This document shows, one piece after another, positions 7,137-13,155 of a stretch of 13,155 bases of DNA (position 1 is the stretch's first letter; each line of letters begins with the position of its first letter). Source of the stretch: Alphaproteobacteria bacterium (GTDB taxonomy: Bacteria > Pseudomonadota > Alphaproteobacteria > RF32 > CAG-239). The stretch is taken from positions 1 through 13,155 of the forward strand of contig JAFTNB010000195.1 in NCBI GenBank assembly GCA_017452115.1. The letters run 5' to 3'. Under the pieces are notes generated by a model, which did not search any database, was not told the DNA's origin, and saw nothing but the letters and a program-made list of their open reading frames with translations. A program made the position numbers and the translations under genes.

Positions 7137-7682
7137 TTAATTTTCTTTATTTACATATTTAGGGGGAATTATTCCATCTTTGATAATCAGCAAATAATAA
7201 CGCACGAAAGCAAAACGATGACCAAGTTTGTCATCACAAGCAGTCCAATCCACCGGAGAAAAATCAATATCTTGAGTTGAGTTTAATTTAATATATATTT
7301 CGTCACGCCCCCATCTAAAATGAAAATCATTTTCACTATAATCAGGATGTTCGTATAATGGGGGGCTAACATATACGGCTTCAATTAAACCATCTTTTTC
7401 AATTTTCTCCAAATCAATTGAATATAAATATCTATTGTCAACAAAATTTTTTAACGTTTCTATCGTTTTATCATGCCATTTTATCGGTTCTGTAAAAAAT
7501 CGGATACCGCGACTGCGCCCGACAAAACAACTTTCCATCCACACAACAACGTCGTCTTTTGTTTTCAAACCGGTTATTCGCTTGTTGTAATCATTAATAT
7601 TAAAGAAATTACTTTTGGAAAATGATAATAATCCATCTTGCATTATTGTATTTTCTTTTTTAGCATAATGGTACAACTTCAT
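7137..7682 (-). CDS. Hypothetical protein, 181 residues (LYHY...DGLLS N-terminus)
   Basis: I cannot assign a function. The product begins MKLYHYAKKENTIMQDGLLS and is soluble, with no signal peptide. Conserved-looking stretches include VVWMESCF, SRGIRFFTEPIKW, YLYSIDLEKI, AVYVSPPLYEHP, IDFSPVDWTACDDKLGHRFAFVRYYL and a terminal IIPPKY. The opening (Leu-Tyr-His-Tyr, then Asn-Thr-Ile...Asp-Gly-Leu-Leu-Ser) loosely recalls the start of some ADP-ribosyltransferase-fold proteins, but this is an impression, not a match. The reading frame is open back to 7865. The start at 7682 is chosen because AGGAGA (7694-7689) sits six bases before it; the ATG at 7688 would abut the Shine-Dalgarno with no spacer. 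The longer version would add an implausible hydrophobic extension overlapping the divergent promoter. It has its own extended -10 promoter and is followed directly by the Abi_2 remnant unit, so it may belong to an accessory or defence patch. Confidence 0.72.
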   Translation of the reverse strand: MKLYHYAKKENTIMQDGLLSFSKSNFFNINDYNKRITGLKTKDDVVVWMESCFVGRSRGIRFFTEPIKWHDKTIETLKNFVDNRYLYSIDLEKIEKDGLIEAVYVSPPLYEHPDYSENDFHFRWGRDEIYIKLNSTQDIDFSPVDWTACDDKLGHRFAFVRYYLLIIKDGIIPPKYVNKEN

Positions 7683-7710
7683 TATCATTCTCCTTTTTAT
7701 TAGATATGTA

Positions 7711-7741
7711 TTTATAGCATAAAACCACCATACAAGTCCAA
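7711..7741 (-). promoter_or_regulatory. Extended -10 promoter of the hypothetical gene at 7682
   Basis: On the minus strand TTGGAC (7741-7736) is followed after 19 bases by TATAAA (7716-7711), preceded by TG at 7719-7718 to give an extended -10 (TGCTATAAA). The transcript would start near 7704, shortly before AGGAGA. The -35 spacing is long, so the extended -10 is the main support. Confidence 0.42.
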
Positions 7742-7811
7742 CTGTTTTTGACAAAAGCAGCAAAAGAATATATAAATTCCATTTTATAACAATTCTGTAA
7801 CAAAAAAGACG

Positions 7812-7840
7812 TTGACGAAAATAGGCGAATGTAGTATATT
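7812..7840 (+). promoter_or_regulatory. Sigma-70-type promoter of the cysteine-rich gene at 7876
   Basis: TTGACG (7812-7817) and TATATT (7835-7840) are 17 bases apart, the optimal spacing. Each hexamer is five of six to consensus. The transcript would start near 7847, leaving a leader of about 29 bases that ends in GGAGG at 7867-7871. The promoter is divergent from that of the hypothetical gene at 7682. Confidence 0.7.
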
Positions 7841-7875
7841 TTGCGCAGTTAGCGGACTTTTCCAACGGAGGAATG

Positions 7876-8712
7876 ATGAAAAAATTTTGGATAACATTCT
7901 TTAGCCTAATGTTGATTAATATATTTTATCAGGATGCAAATGCAAAAATTACCTTTTTGCCTGATTATGAAGAAGGTCCTTTATATTTTGGCGGTTTGGA
8001 AGATAATTCTGAATGTTCTCAAATACTTGATGAATATGGAAACAACAAATATCATTTAGGTGAAACTTGCATTGGCGGAAAAGTTTTTGATGAATATTGT
8101 CCTTATGATAATAGTTATATTTCAGAATGTTATTGTCCGGATATTTTCTCATATTCATGTGAATATCCAATGCGTGGAGATACACGTTTTGTTGACAGTG
8201 CCAGCGGGCATTCTTCTTGTGACGGATTGTGGGTAGAATGTTGCGATACAACTTGTCCTCCAGGAACTACCCTTGAGCATCCCGGCGGATGTGGCGGTCA
8301 TACTTATAATAGCTGCGGAGATGCTTGTTATTATCCTTATGAAGACTGTTGTGATCCAATGCCAGATGACAGCAATTGCAGTTGCGGTACCGAACGTTGC
8401 AGTGATGGGTGTGGCGGAAGTCGTTTATGTTGTAAAGAATGTTTGTTGCCTGATGACGATGATGATGACGATAAAAAAAAGGACGATAATGACAACAAAG
8501 ATGAAAATGGAAATGATGACGGTATTTTTATTCCGGATAATAGCGATGCAATGAGTTCAAGCAGTTCTTCTTCAAGTTCAGGCGCAATATCTTGTGTAGA
8601 CGGAGGAAGTTTAACATGTTATGGCGGTGTATTCTCCGCAAGTGCGTGTCCCAACGGTGTAGCCAAAAGTTGTACCGACTGTAATGGACTAAAACATTTT
8701 ACTTGTAAATAA
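7876..8712 (+). CDS. Secreted cysteine-rich protein with Asp-rich and poly-Ser linkers
   Basis: No named family recognised. The 278-residue product has a signal peptide (MKKFWITFFSLMLIN...DANA, cut near residue 21-22) and 28 cysteines after it. The first cysteine domain (to about residue 160) has ECYC, ECCDTTC and NSCGDACYY, repeating the ECIC, NCCSMAC and NDCGDVCYVC of the protein at 3443 in the same order. A Cys/Gly-rich block (SNCSCGTERCSDGCGG, then LCCKEC) follows. Next come an acidic linker of seven consecutive Asp then Lys/Asp/Asn runs (~195-218) and a run of nine Ser near residue 235. A small C-terminal module holds six cysteines (ISCVDGGSLTCYGG to HFTCK). Asp-rich stretches can bind calcium, but that is a guess. 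ATG codons occur at 7873 and 7876; GGAGG ends one base before the first and four before the second, so 7876 is preferred. It is a single-gene unit with its own promoter, followed by a hairpin terminator. Confidence 0.83.
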   Translation: MKKFWITFFSLMLINIFYQDANAKITFLPDYEEGPLYFGGLEDNSECSQILDEYGNNKYHLGETCIGGKVFDEYCPYDNSYISECYCPDIFSYSCEYPMRGDTRFVDSASGHSSCDGLWVECCDTTCPPGTTLEHPGGCGGHTYNSCGDACYYPYEDCCDPMPDDSNCSCGTERCSDGCGGSRLCCKECLLPDDDDDDDKKKDDNDNKDENGNDDGIFIPDNSDAMSSSSSSSSSGAISCVDGGSLTCYGGVFSASACPNGVAKSCTDCNGLKHFTCK

Positions 8713-8741
8713 GTTATTTCAGGTATAAAAATAAAAGAAAC

Positions 8742-8776
8742 AATCCATCGTATTTATAAGAGTACGGTGGATTTTT
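8742..8776 (+). terminator. Intrinsic terminator-like hairpin between the cysteine-rich gene and hydF
   Basis: AATCCATCGTA (8742-8752) pairs with TACGGTGGATT (8763-8773) over 11 bp with one G-U pair, around a ten-base loop, and runs straight into five T's (8772-8776). It would end the cysteine-rich transcript. It also covers the GTG at 8767, making that codon unlikely as a hydF start. The hydF ATG lies only 14 bases beyond it, so hydF must be read through it or be attenuated by it. Confidence 0.72.
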
Positions 8777-8790
8777 CAGGGACAAATATA

Positions 8791-9999
8791 ATGAATACAG
8801 CTCCAAAATCCATACGTCTGCAAATTGCTATAATGGGTAAGGTAAATTCCGGAAAATCCAGCTTTTTAAATCTAATAAACGGACAAGATATAGCAATTAC
8901 ATCGCCAGAAGCAGGAACAACAACCGATATAGTTGAAAAAAATCAAGAGCTTTTTTCGTTAGGACCGGTTACATGGCTTGATACTGCCGGTTTAGGTGAT
9001 AATAGTGAACTGGGAGAGTTACGCCAAGAAAAAACAAAAAAAATATTTGAGCGTGCCGATATTATCCTGTTAATTCTTTCCGCTCCCATATTATCACCAG
9101 AAGAAGAAAGTATTATAGAAGAAGCTATACATAAAAAAATCCCGTTAATAAAAATATATAATAAAGCAGATACTTACACCGCTCCGGATAACGCTATCGC
9201 TGTTAATTCGCTGGATGTAAATTCAAGAAGTGAAATATTAAATAAGTTAACTGCAGAATTATTAAAAATTTGTCCGGAAGAATTTATTAAAACTCCGCCA
9301 ATACTTGGAGATTTAGTTCCGCCTCACAGTACAATTGTCATGATTACGCCCATTGATTATGAAGCGCCTAAAGGCAGATTGATTTTGCCACAAGTACAAT
9401 CCATTAGAGATGCTTTGGATTTTAATAATACCATAATTATTGTAAAAGAAGATGCTTATAAAGCTACTTTAGAAAATTTAAAAAATCATCCGGATTTAGT
9501 AATTTGTGACTCTCAAGTTGTAGATAAAATGGTTGCCGAAACACCGGATAGTATTCCCTGCACTACATTTTCTACTCTATTTGCACGCCTTAAAGGAGAT
9601 ATAAATATTTTAGCGGCAGGAGCGGCAACAATTACGGAGCTTAAAGACGGGGACAAAGTTTTAATTGCTGAAGCTTGTACTCACCATGCGATGGAAGATG
9701 ATATCGGTAAGGTTAAAATTCCCAATTTATTAAGAAAAAAAACCGGCAAAAATCTACAAATTGATTTTGCAGCAGGACATGATTTTCCCAATAATTTAAG
9801 TGAATATAAATTGGTGATACAATGTGGGGGATGTATGTTCGGTCGCAAAGAAATTTTAAACCGAATCAATAATTGTTGCTTGGTAAATGTACCAATTACT
9901 AATTACGGAATTTGTATTTCTGAATTAAAAGGAGTGTTGGAGAGGATTTTAGCCCCGTTCCCAACGGCATTAGAAACATATAAAAGGATAAAAAAATGA
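8791..9999 (+). CDS. hydF: [FeFe]-hydrogenase maturation GTPase HydF
   Basis: HydF is the GTPase scaffold that carries the two-iron subcluster and delivers it to apo-hydrogenase (HydA). The 402-residue product has a Ras-like GTPase domain: P-loop GKVNSGKS (16-23), switch threonines in PEAGTTTDIVEK (39-50), DTAG (64-67) and NKAD (124-127). A dimerisation region (~175-270) follows, then the C-terminal [4Fe-4S] domain with CTHH (Cys296, His298) and CGGC (Cys345, Cys348) 46 residues later, as in HydF. Many HydF proteins have His before the second Cys pair; here it is Gln344. The ATG at 8791 is preferred because AGGGA lies eight bases upstream. The in-frame GTG at 8767 lies inside the terminator hairpin and has no Shine-Dalgarno. 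hydG follows with a 4-base overlap. No convincing promoter is seen in the short gap before it. Confidence 0.95.
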   Translation: MNTAPKSIRLQIAIMGKVNSGKSSFLNLINGQDIAITSPEAGTTTDIVEKNQELFSLGPVTWLDTAGLGDNSELGELRQEKTKKIFERADIILLILSAPILSPEEESIIEEAIHKKIPLIKIYNKADTYTAPDNAIAVNSLDVNSRSEILNKLTAELLKICPEEFIKTPPILGDLVPPHSTIVMITPIDYEAPKGRLILPQVQSIRDALDFNNTIIIVKEDAYKATLENLKNHPDLVICDSQVVDKMVAETPDSIPCTTFSTLFARLKGDINILAAGAATITELKDGDKVLIAEACTHHAMEDDIGKVKIPNLLRKKTGKNLQIDFAAGHDFPNNLSEYKLVIQCGGCMFGRKEILNRINNCCLVNVPITNYGICISELKGVLERILAPFPTALETYKRIKK

Positions 10000-11423
10000 G
10001 CAGCGGATTACCTAAATTAGATGTAAATGGTTTGGAATCTTTTATCCCCGAGGGGGAAATAAGTGAGTTGTTAAAAAAAACAACAACCGATATTAAACAA
10101 GTACGGGATATTATTGCAAAATCATTAGATAAGAATCGTCTTAATCCTGATGAAACGGCGGTTTTACTCAATGCCACAAATCCTGATATTATTGAGGAAA
10201 TCAAAGAAGGGGCTCGAACTCTCAAAAAGCGCATTTACGGCAATAGGATTGTATTATTCGCCCCATTATATATTGGTAATGACTGTATTAATAATTGTAC
10301 ATACTGCGGTTTTAGAAAATCTAATCTAGATGTTGTACGTAAAACTTTAACTATGAATGAGTTACAAAAAGAAGTTACCGCTTTAGAGGACCGTGGACAC
10401 AAAAGATTGATTTTGGTATACGGTGAACATCCGAAATATGATGCTGACTTTATTCACGATACCGTACGCAAAGTATATGAAACAAAATCAGGCAAAGGTG
10501 AAATCCGCCGTGTAAATATTAATGCTGCTCCGTTTGATGTAGATGGTTTTCGCAGAATCAAGGAAGCCGGCATTGGAACTTTTCAGGTATTTCAAGAAAC
10601 ATATTATCAAAAAACTTATGAAGCTGTACATCCTTCCGGTTTGAAAGCAAATTATCTATGGCGGTTATTTGCTTTTGACAGAGCTATGGAAGCAGGGATT
10701 GATGATGTAGGCATGGGTGCATTAATGGGATTATACGACCATAAGTTTGAAGCTTTGGCTATGTTATATCATACAATACATCTGGAAGAAAAATTTGGTG
10801 TCGGTCCACATACAATTTCTTTTCCACGAATCGAACCGGCAATCGGTACTGATTATGCCAATCATCCGCCATATCAAGTTTCCGATGCTGATTTCATGAA
10901 GATGATTGCCATTATTCGTCTAGCTGTTCCTTATACGGGAATGATTTTGACAGCACGTGAACCGGTAGCTTTGCGAAATGAAGCTATCGGATATGGTATC
11001 AGTCAAATTGATGCCGGTTCAAATATCGGTATTGGAGCATATTCGCAGACAGATGAAATCAGTGATGATAAAAAAAGTCAATTTGTACTTTCGGATAATC
11101 GTAGCCTTGATCAAGTTATCGGTGAATTATGTGATGCAGATTTTCTGCCCTCATTTTGTACCGGATGCTATAGATTAGGAAGAACAGGGGAGCATTTTAT
11201 GGAGTTTGCTGTTCCGGGGTTTGTAAAAAGATTTTGTACCCCCAATGCTATTCTTACTTTGACAGAATATCTACTGGATTATGCAACCCCTGAAACAAAA
11301 GCCAAAGGTATGGCTGCAATAGAACGGGAAATTGCAGCAATGCCAGACAGCAATCCGCAAAAATCTCTCTTATTAGAACGCCTAAAACAAGTTCACAGCG
11401 GAAAACGAGATTTATTCTTCTAA
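9996..11423 (+). CDS. hydG: [FeFe]-hydrogenase H-cluster maturation radical SAM enzyme HydG (tyrosine lyase)
   Basis: HydG splits tyrosine into p-cresol and dehydroglycine and makes the CO and cyanide ligands, delivering an Fe(CO)2(CN)-cysteine unit for the H-cluster. The 475-residue product has the radical-SAM motif C-x3-C-x2-C at Cys97, Cys101 and Cys104 (DCINNCTYCGF) and the barrel motifs VYGEHPKYD, VFQETYY and VGMGALMGLYDHKFE. The HydG-specific C-terminal cluster motif C-x2-C-x22-C is at Cys388, Cys391 and Cys414 (FCTGCYRLGRTGEHF...RFC). That second motif separates it from ThiH, a close relative that lacks the auxiliary cluster. Length is typical (about 470). The start overlaps the hydF stop (ATGA) and has AAGGA seven bases upstream. 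With hydF it forms a maturation operon. The third factor HydE and the hydrogenase HydA are not within the window. Confidence 0.96.
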   Translation: MSSGLPKLDVNGLESFIPEGEISELLKKTTTDIKQVRDIIAKSLDKNRLNPDETAVLLNATNPDIIEEIKEGARTLKKRIYGNRIVLFAPLYIGNDCINNCTYCGFRKSNLDVVRKTLTMNELQKEVTALEDRGHKRLILVYGEHPKYDADFIHDTVRKVYETKSGKGEIRRVNINAAPFDVDGFRRIKEAGIGTFQVFQETYYQKTYEAVHPSGLKANYLWRLFAFDRAMEAGIDDVGMGALMGLYDHKFEALAMLYHTIHLEEKFGVGPHTISFPRIEPAIGTDYANHPPYQVSDADFMKMIAIIRLAVPYTGMILTAREPVALRNEAIGYGISQIDAGSNIGIGAYSQTDEISDDKKSQFVLSDNRSLDQVIGELCDADFLPSFCTGCYRLGRTGEHFMEFAVPGFVKRFCTPNAILTLTEYLLDYATPETKAKGMAAIEREIAAMPDSNPQKSLLLERLKQVHSGKRDLFF

Positions 11424-11474
11424 AGTTTACGGAATAAATTATAGCGTGTTAAAGCTTATTTAATTTCTTACATT

Positions 11475-11480
11475 TATAAT
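11475..11480 (+). promoter_or_regulatory. Candidate -10 element ahead of the HAD gene
   Basis: A perfect TATAAT lies 47 bases before the chosen HAD start. The best -35 is a poor TTAAAG at 11449-11454 (20-base spacing). The hexamer overlaps an in-frame ATG at 11479, which would be an unlikely start if this is a promoter. No terminator is visible in the 55 bases after hydG, so read-through from hydFG is also possible. Confidence 0.33.
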
Positions 11481-11526
11481 GCAGTTTAAAGTATATAGAT
11501 GTATAAAGCAGGAGCTATTTTTAACA

Positions 11527-12387
11527 ATGAAAATGATTAAACCGATAGTGAATATATCAAGAATCATAGATAACTATGATACTATCGTTTTGGGAATGAG
11601 CGGGGTTATATCTGAAGGCGCTGATATATTACCTGATGCTAATGATGCTCTGCAAAAACTAAAAAAAGCCGGAAAAAAAATTGTTCTGTTAACTAACTCC
11701 GCTTTAAGAGTGGAAACAATTGCCGAGATGATTACCAAAAATGGTTTGGCTTTAAATACTTTTGCTAATATTGTTTCTGCCGGTGAAATCATGCATTATA
11801 TGTTTAAATTACGTAAAGGTAATTTTGCCACTATCGGTAATACATATTTTAATCTAGGAAACAGTAAAGATAATGTAATCTTTTCCGGATTGGAATATGA
11901 AGCCGTTGACAAACTCGGGCAAGCTGATTTTTTGTTTATCGGGAGTCCATCTCATCCTCAAGATACTATTGATAAATATATGCAAATTATGGAATTTGCT
12001 GCCAGTATGAATGTTCCTTTGGTATGTGTCGGAAATGATACATCCGGTTTTGTAGATGGTGAAATTTGTATTGCTGCCGGTGCTGTGGCAGAACAGTATG
12101 CCGCTCTTGGCGGACAAATCATTACTATAGGGAAGCCTGAAAGCAGAATTCTGGAATATGCATTAGAAGGAATTGGAGAAAAAGAAAAAACATTGCTAAT
12201 TGGCGATAGTATTACTACAGATATTAGAGGGGCTAATCTATATGGTATAGACAGCATGTTAATTTCTAAAGGTGTACACATAAACTATTTAGGTGAAGGC
12301 TATATTCCTGATGTAGCAAAAACACGTGAATTATCTAATAATTTTGAAGCTTATCCTAATTATGTAATTTCTAATTTAAGGTGGTAG
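11527..12387 (+). CDS. HAD-superfamily class IIA protein lacking the catalytic nucleophile
   Basis: The 286-residue product has the layout of class IIA HAD proteins (NagD-like; closest in my view to the alphaproteobacterial subfamily described by TIGR01459). Motif II is VLLTNS (53-58), the motif III lysine is in IGKPESR (Lys203), and motif IV is LLIGDSITTDIRGA with Asp227 and Asp232. The C2-type cap lies between. Motif I, which should read D-x-W-G-V or D-x-D-G, is VLGMSGVISEG: the nucleophilic Asp is Gly23. Phosphatase activity by the usual mechanism is therefore not expected, and a binding or regulatory role is possible. The frame also has an ATG at 11479, but it has no Shine-Dalgarno and overlaps TATAAT. 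The 11527 ATG has AGGAG twelve bases upstream, which is long but better. It lies 103 bases after hydG, and the next gene starts one base after its stop. Confidence 0.85.
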   Translation: MKMIKPIVNISRIIDNYDTIVLGMSGVISEGADILPDANDALQKLKKAGKKIVLLTNSALRVETIAEMITKNGLALNTFANIVSAGEIMHYMFKLRKGNFATIGNTYFNLGNSKDNVIFSGLEYEAVDKLGQADFLFIGSPSHPQDTIDKYMQIMEFAASMNVPLVCVGNDTSGFVDGEICIAAGAVAEQYAALGGQIITIGKPESRILEYALEGIGEKEKTLLIGDSITTDIRGANLYGIDSMLISKGVHINYLGEGYIPDVAKTRELSNNFEAYPNYVISNLRW

Positions 12388-12388
12388 G

Positions 12389-12973
12389 ATGACTAAACGA
12401 AAAAAATATGTCATCCGTTGGCTTGTTTTTATTTTATTGGCTTATTTTGTAACCAGACCAATGTACTATCCAGGAGTGGGAAATAATCCTGATGTCCGGA
12501 AAGAAGAAATGCTCCGTTTGCAACAAGGCAATGTGTTGAGTCCGGAAGAAACCGACAGATTCCTTATTTCGTGGTCTGAATTGTTAGAAAAAGGTTTTGA
12601 TAATCAGAAACTAATTGAACTATTAAATTCAACAAAAAATCCACGCCATGCAATTTCTTCACGCATCAGAAGGTGGATTGAATTTCAGGGTTGGAATTTA
12701 AATCGTTTTTTCTTTATCGGACGTAGATTAAAAAAAATTACAGCTGAATGTCATAAATTACAAAAAGCCAACAGCAAGCGTGCAAGTTTAGAACAACAAC
12801 TGAATAATACTAAAGACGAAAGTATTATTGGTACAATTAAACGAATTATTGCCGATGATTCTCGTTTAAGTGATAATGTAACCCAAGCCGAGGTAGATTT
12901 GATTATGCCTAAGCTTGAAGTTATTGAAAGTATTCTAAAAGGTGAATTAGTTTATAAACCTGAACACGGATAA
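12389..12973 (+). CDS. Hypothetical protein with one N-terminal membrane segment
   Basis: Not recognised. The 194-residue product starts MTKRKKYVIRW and has a single hydrophobic segment at about residues 8-22 (VIRWLVFILLAYFVT), with positive residues in front, so the rest most likely faces the periplasm as a signal-anchored domain. After a Pro/Tyr/Gly/Asn linker (PMYYPGVGNNP) the remainder is predicted largely helical. It is rich in Arg and Lys in the middle (SRIRRWIEFQGWNLNRFFFIGRRLKK), followed by a possible short coiled coil (about 115-140, KLQKANSKRASLEQQL). There are no catalytic motifs that I can name. The start is one base after the HAD stop, with AAGGTGG just upstream, so the two are very probably co-transcribed. 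Confidence 0.75.
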   Translation: MTKRKKYVIRWLVFILLAYFVTRPMYYPGVGNNPDVRKEEMLRLQQGNVLSPEETDRFLISWSELLEKGFDNQKLIELLNSTKNPRHAISSRIRRWIEFQGWNLNRFFFIGRRLKKITAECHKLQKANSKRASLEQQLNNTKDESIIGTIKRIIADDSRLSDNVTQAEVDLIMPKLEVIESILKGELVYKPEHG

Positions 12974-13062
12974 ATTTATATCTGAAGCCATTTTAATAAA
13001 AATTACGCATTAATTTTAAGACAAAAAGTAAACAAATAAGCGGCTATTACTTTTATGATTTG

Positions 13063-13091
13063 TTGACATTGTGTGAAATGTGAGTTATACT
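13063..13091 (+). promoter_or_regulatory. Consensus sigma-70 promoter of the gene at the right edge
   Basis: A perfect TTGACA (13063-13068) and a TATACT (13086-13091, five of six) are separated by the optimal 17 bases. Transcription should start near 13098. This is one of the two best promoters in the window and suggests a well-expressed gene downstream. Confidence 0.82.
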
Positions 13092-13095
13092 TCTT

Positions 13096-13117
13096 CTATG
13101 TATGTTTAGTTACATAG
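13096..13117 (+). promoter_or_regulatory. Inverted repeat at the transcript start, touching the Shine-Dalgarno
   Basis: CTATGTA (13096-13102) and TACATAG (13111-13117) form a perfect 7-bp inverted repeat around an eight-base spacer. The left arm covers the predicted transcription start and the right arm overlaps the first bases of AGGAG (13116-13120). It could be an operator, or a 5' hairpin that protects the mRNA or limits ribosome access. The evidence is the symmetry alone. Confidence 0.4.
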
Positions 13118-13127
13118 GAGAAAGATA

Positions 13128-13155
13128 ATGAGTATATTAGGAATATTATTAAGAA
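13128..13155 (+). CDS. Start of an unidentified gene, cut by the window edge
   Basis: Nine codons are visible (MSILGILLR). The ATG follows AGGAG (13116-13120) by seven bases and lies about 30 bases after the start predicted from the consensus promoter, so this is a real gene start. The hydrophobic beginning could be a membrane segment, but nothing about function can be said from nine residues. Confidence 0.65.

Noticed and set aside
7683..7865. N-terminal extension of the 181-residue protein back to 7865, giving a hydrophobic 242-residue product
   Set aside because: AGGAGA at 7694-7689 fits a start at 7682, and the extension overlaps both divergent promoters and has no ribosome site of its own.
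8447..8475. Possible enterokinase-like Asp-Asp-Asp-Asp-Lys site in the second cysteine-rich protein
   Set aside because: It arises from the low-complexity Asp/Lys linker; nothing suggests specific proteolysis there.
8767..8790. GTG start for hydF eight codons upstream of the chosen ATG
   Set aside because: It lies in the 3' arm of the terminator-like hairpin and lacks a Shine-Dalgarno, while the ATG at 8791 has AGGGA at good spacing.
13024..13054. AAAAGTAA / TTACTTTT inverted repeat after the membrane-protein gene, as a terminator
   Set aside because: The stem is almost all A-T with a 15-base loop, so it is too weak to call.
1..13155. CRISPR array, tRNA or rRNA genes, insertion sequences
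   Set aside because: No regularly spaced direct repeats, cloverleaf-like tRNA sequences, rRNA signatures, transposase frames or paired terminal inverted repeats were seen on reading through the window.

Overview
The window reads as chromosomal DNA from an AT-rich, Gram-negative, flagellated bacterium that uses the standard bacterial code. Three things point to a fermentative, probably anaerobic or host-associated alphaproteobacterium: a hook-length operon behind a textbook sigma-54 promoter, a HAD class IIA protein resembling an alphaproteobacterial subfamily, and [FeFe]-hydrogenase maturases. The taxonomic placement is inference from gene content.

Left part (1-3330, minus strand): fliK-flgD-flgE, a hook-assembly operon with 18 and 43 base gaps. 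It encodes the hook-length ruler, the hook cap and the start of the hook protein, which runs off the window. A near-perfect -24/-12 sigma-54 promoter lies about 40-55 bases upstream of fliK.

Centre-left (3440-6800): a secreted cysteine-rich protein (+) ends one base from the end of a convergent alanine racemase gene, alr (-). Divergent from alr is a pair overlapping by one base: a TatD-family metal-dependent hydrolase and TcdA, the tRNA t6A dehydratase.

Centre (6799-7872): a small accessory patch on the minus strand. A hypothetical 181-residue gene is followed by a strong sigma-70-type promoter, a long irregular RNA hairpin, a good Shine-Dalgarno and then a wrecked Abi_2-type (AbiD/AbiF-like) abortive-infection gene. 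Only the two ends of that gene remain: an N-terminal KPSTT...LKSR segment broken by TGA, and a C-terminal MGFSDNW...LPLF segment. This promoter, structured leader and toxin remnant is the most interesting part of the window.

Centre-right (7812-8776): a second cysteine-rich secreted protein with its own sigma-70-type promoter and a terminator-like hairpin. It shares a cysteine framework with the first one, and each has 28 cysteines after the signal peptide.

Right part (8791-12973, plus strand): hydF and hydG, overlapping by 4 bases, which help build the H-cluster of [FeFe] hydrogenase. HydE and the hydrogenase itself are not in the window. Then come a HAD-superfamily protein lacking the expected nucleophilic aspartate and, one base later, an unrecognised protein with one N-terminal membrane segment. 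At the right edge a consensus sigma-70 promoter and a small hairpin precede a new gene that is cut off after nine codons.
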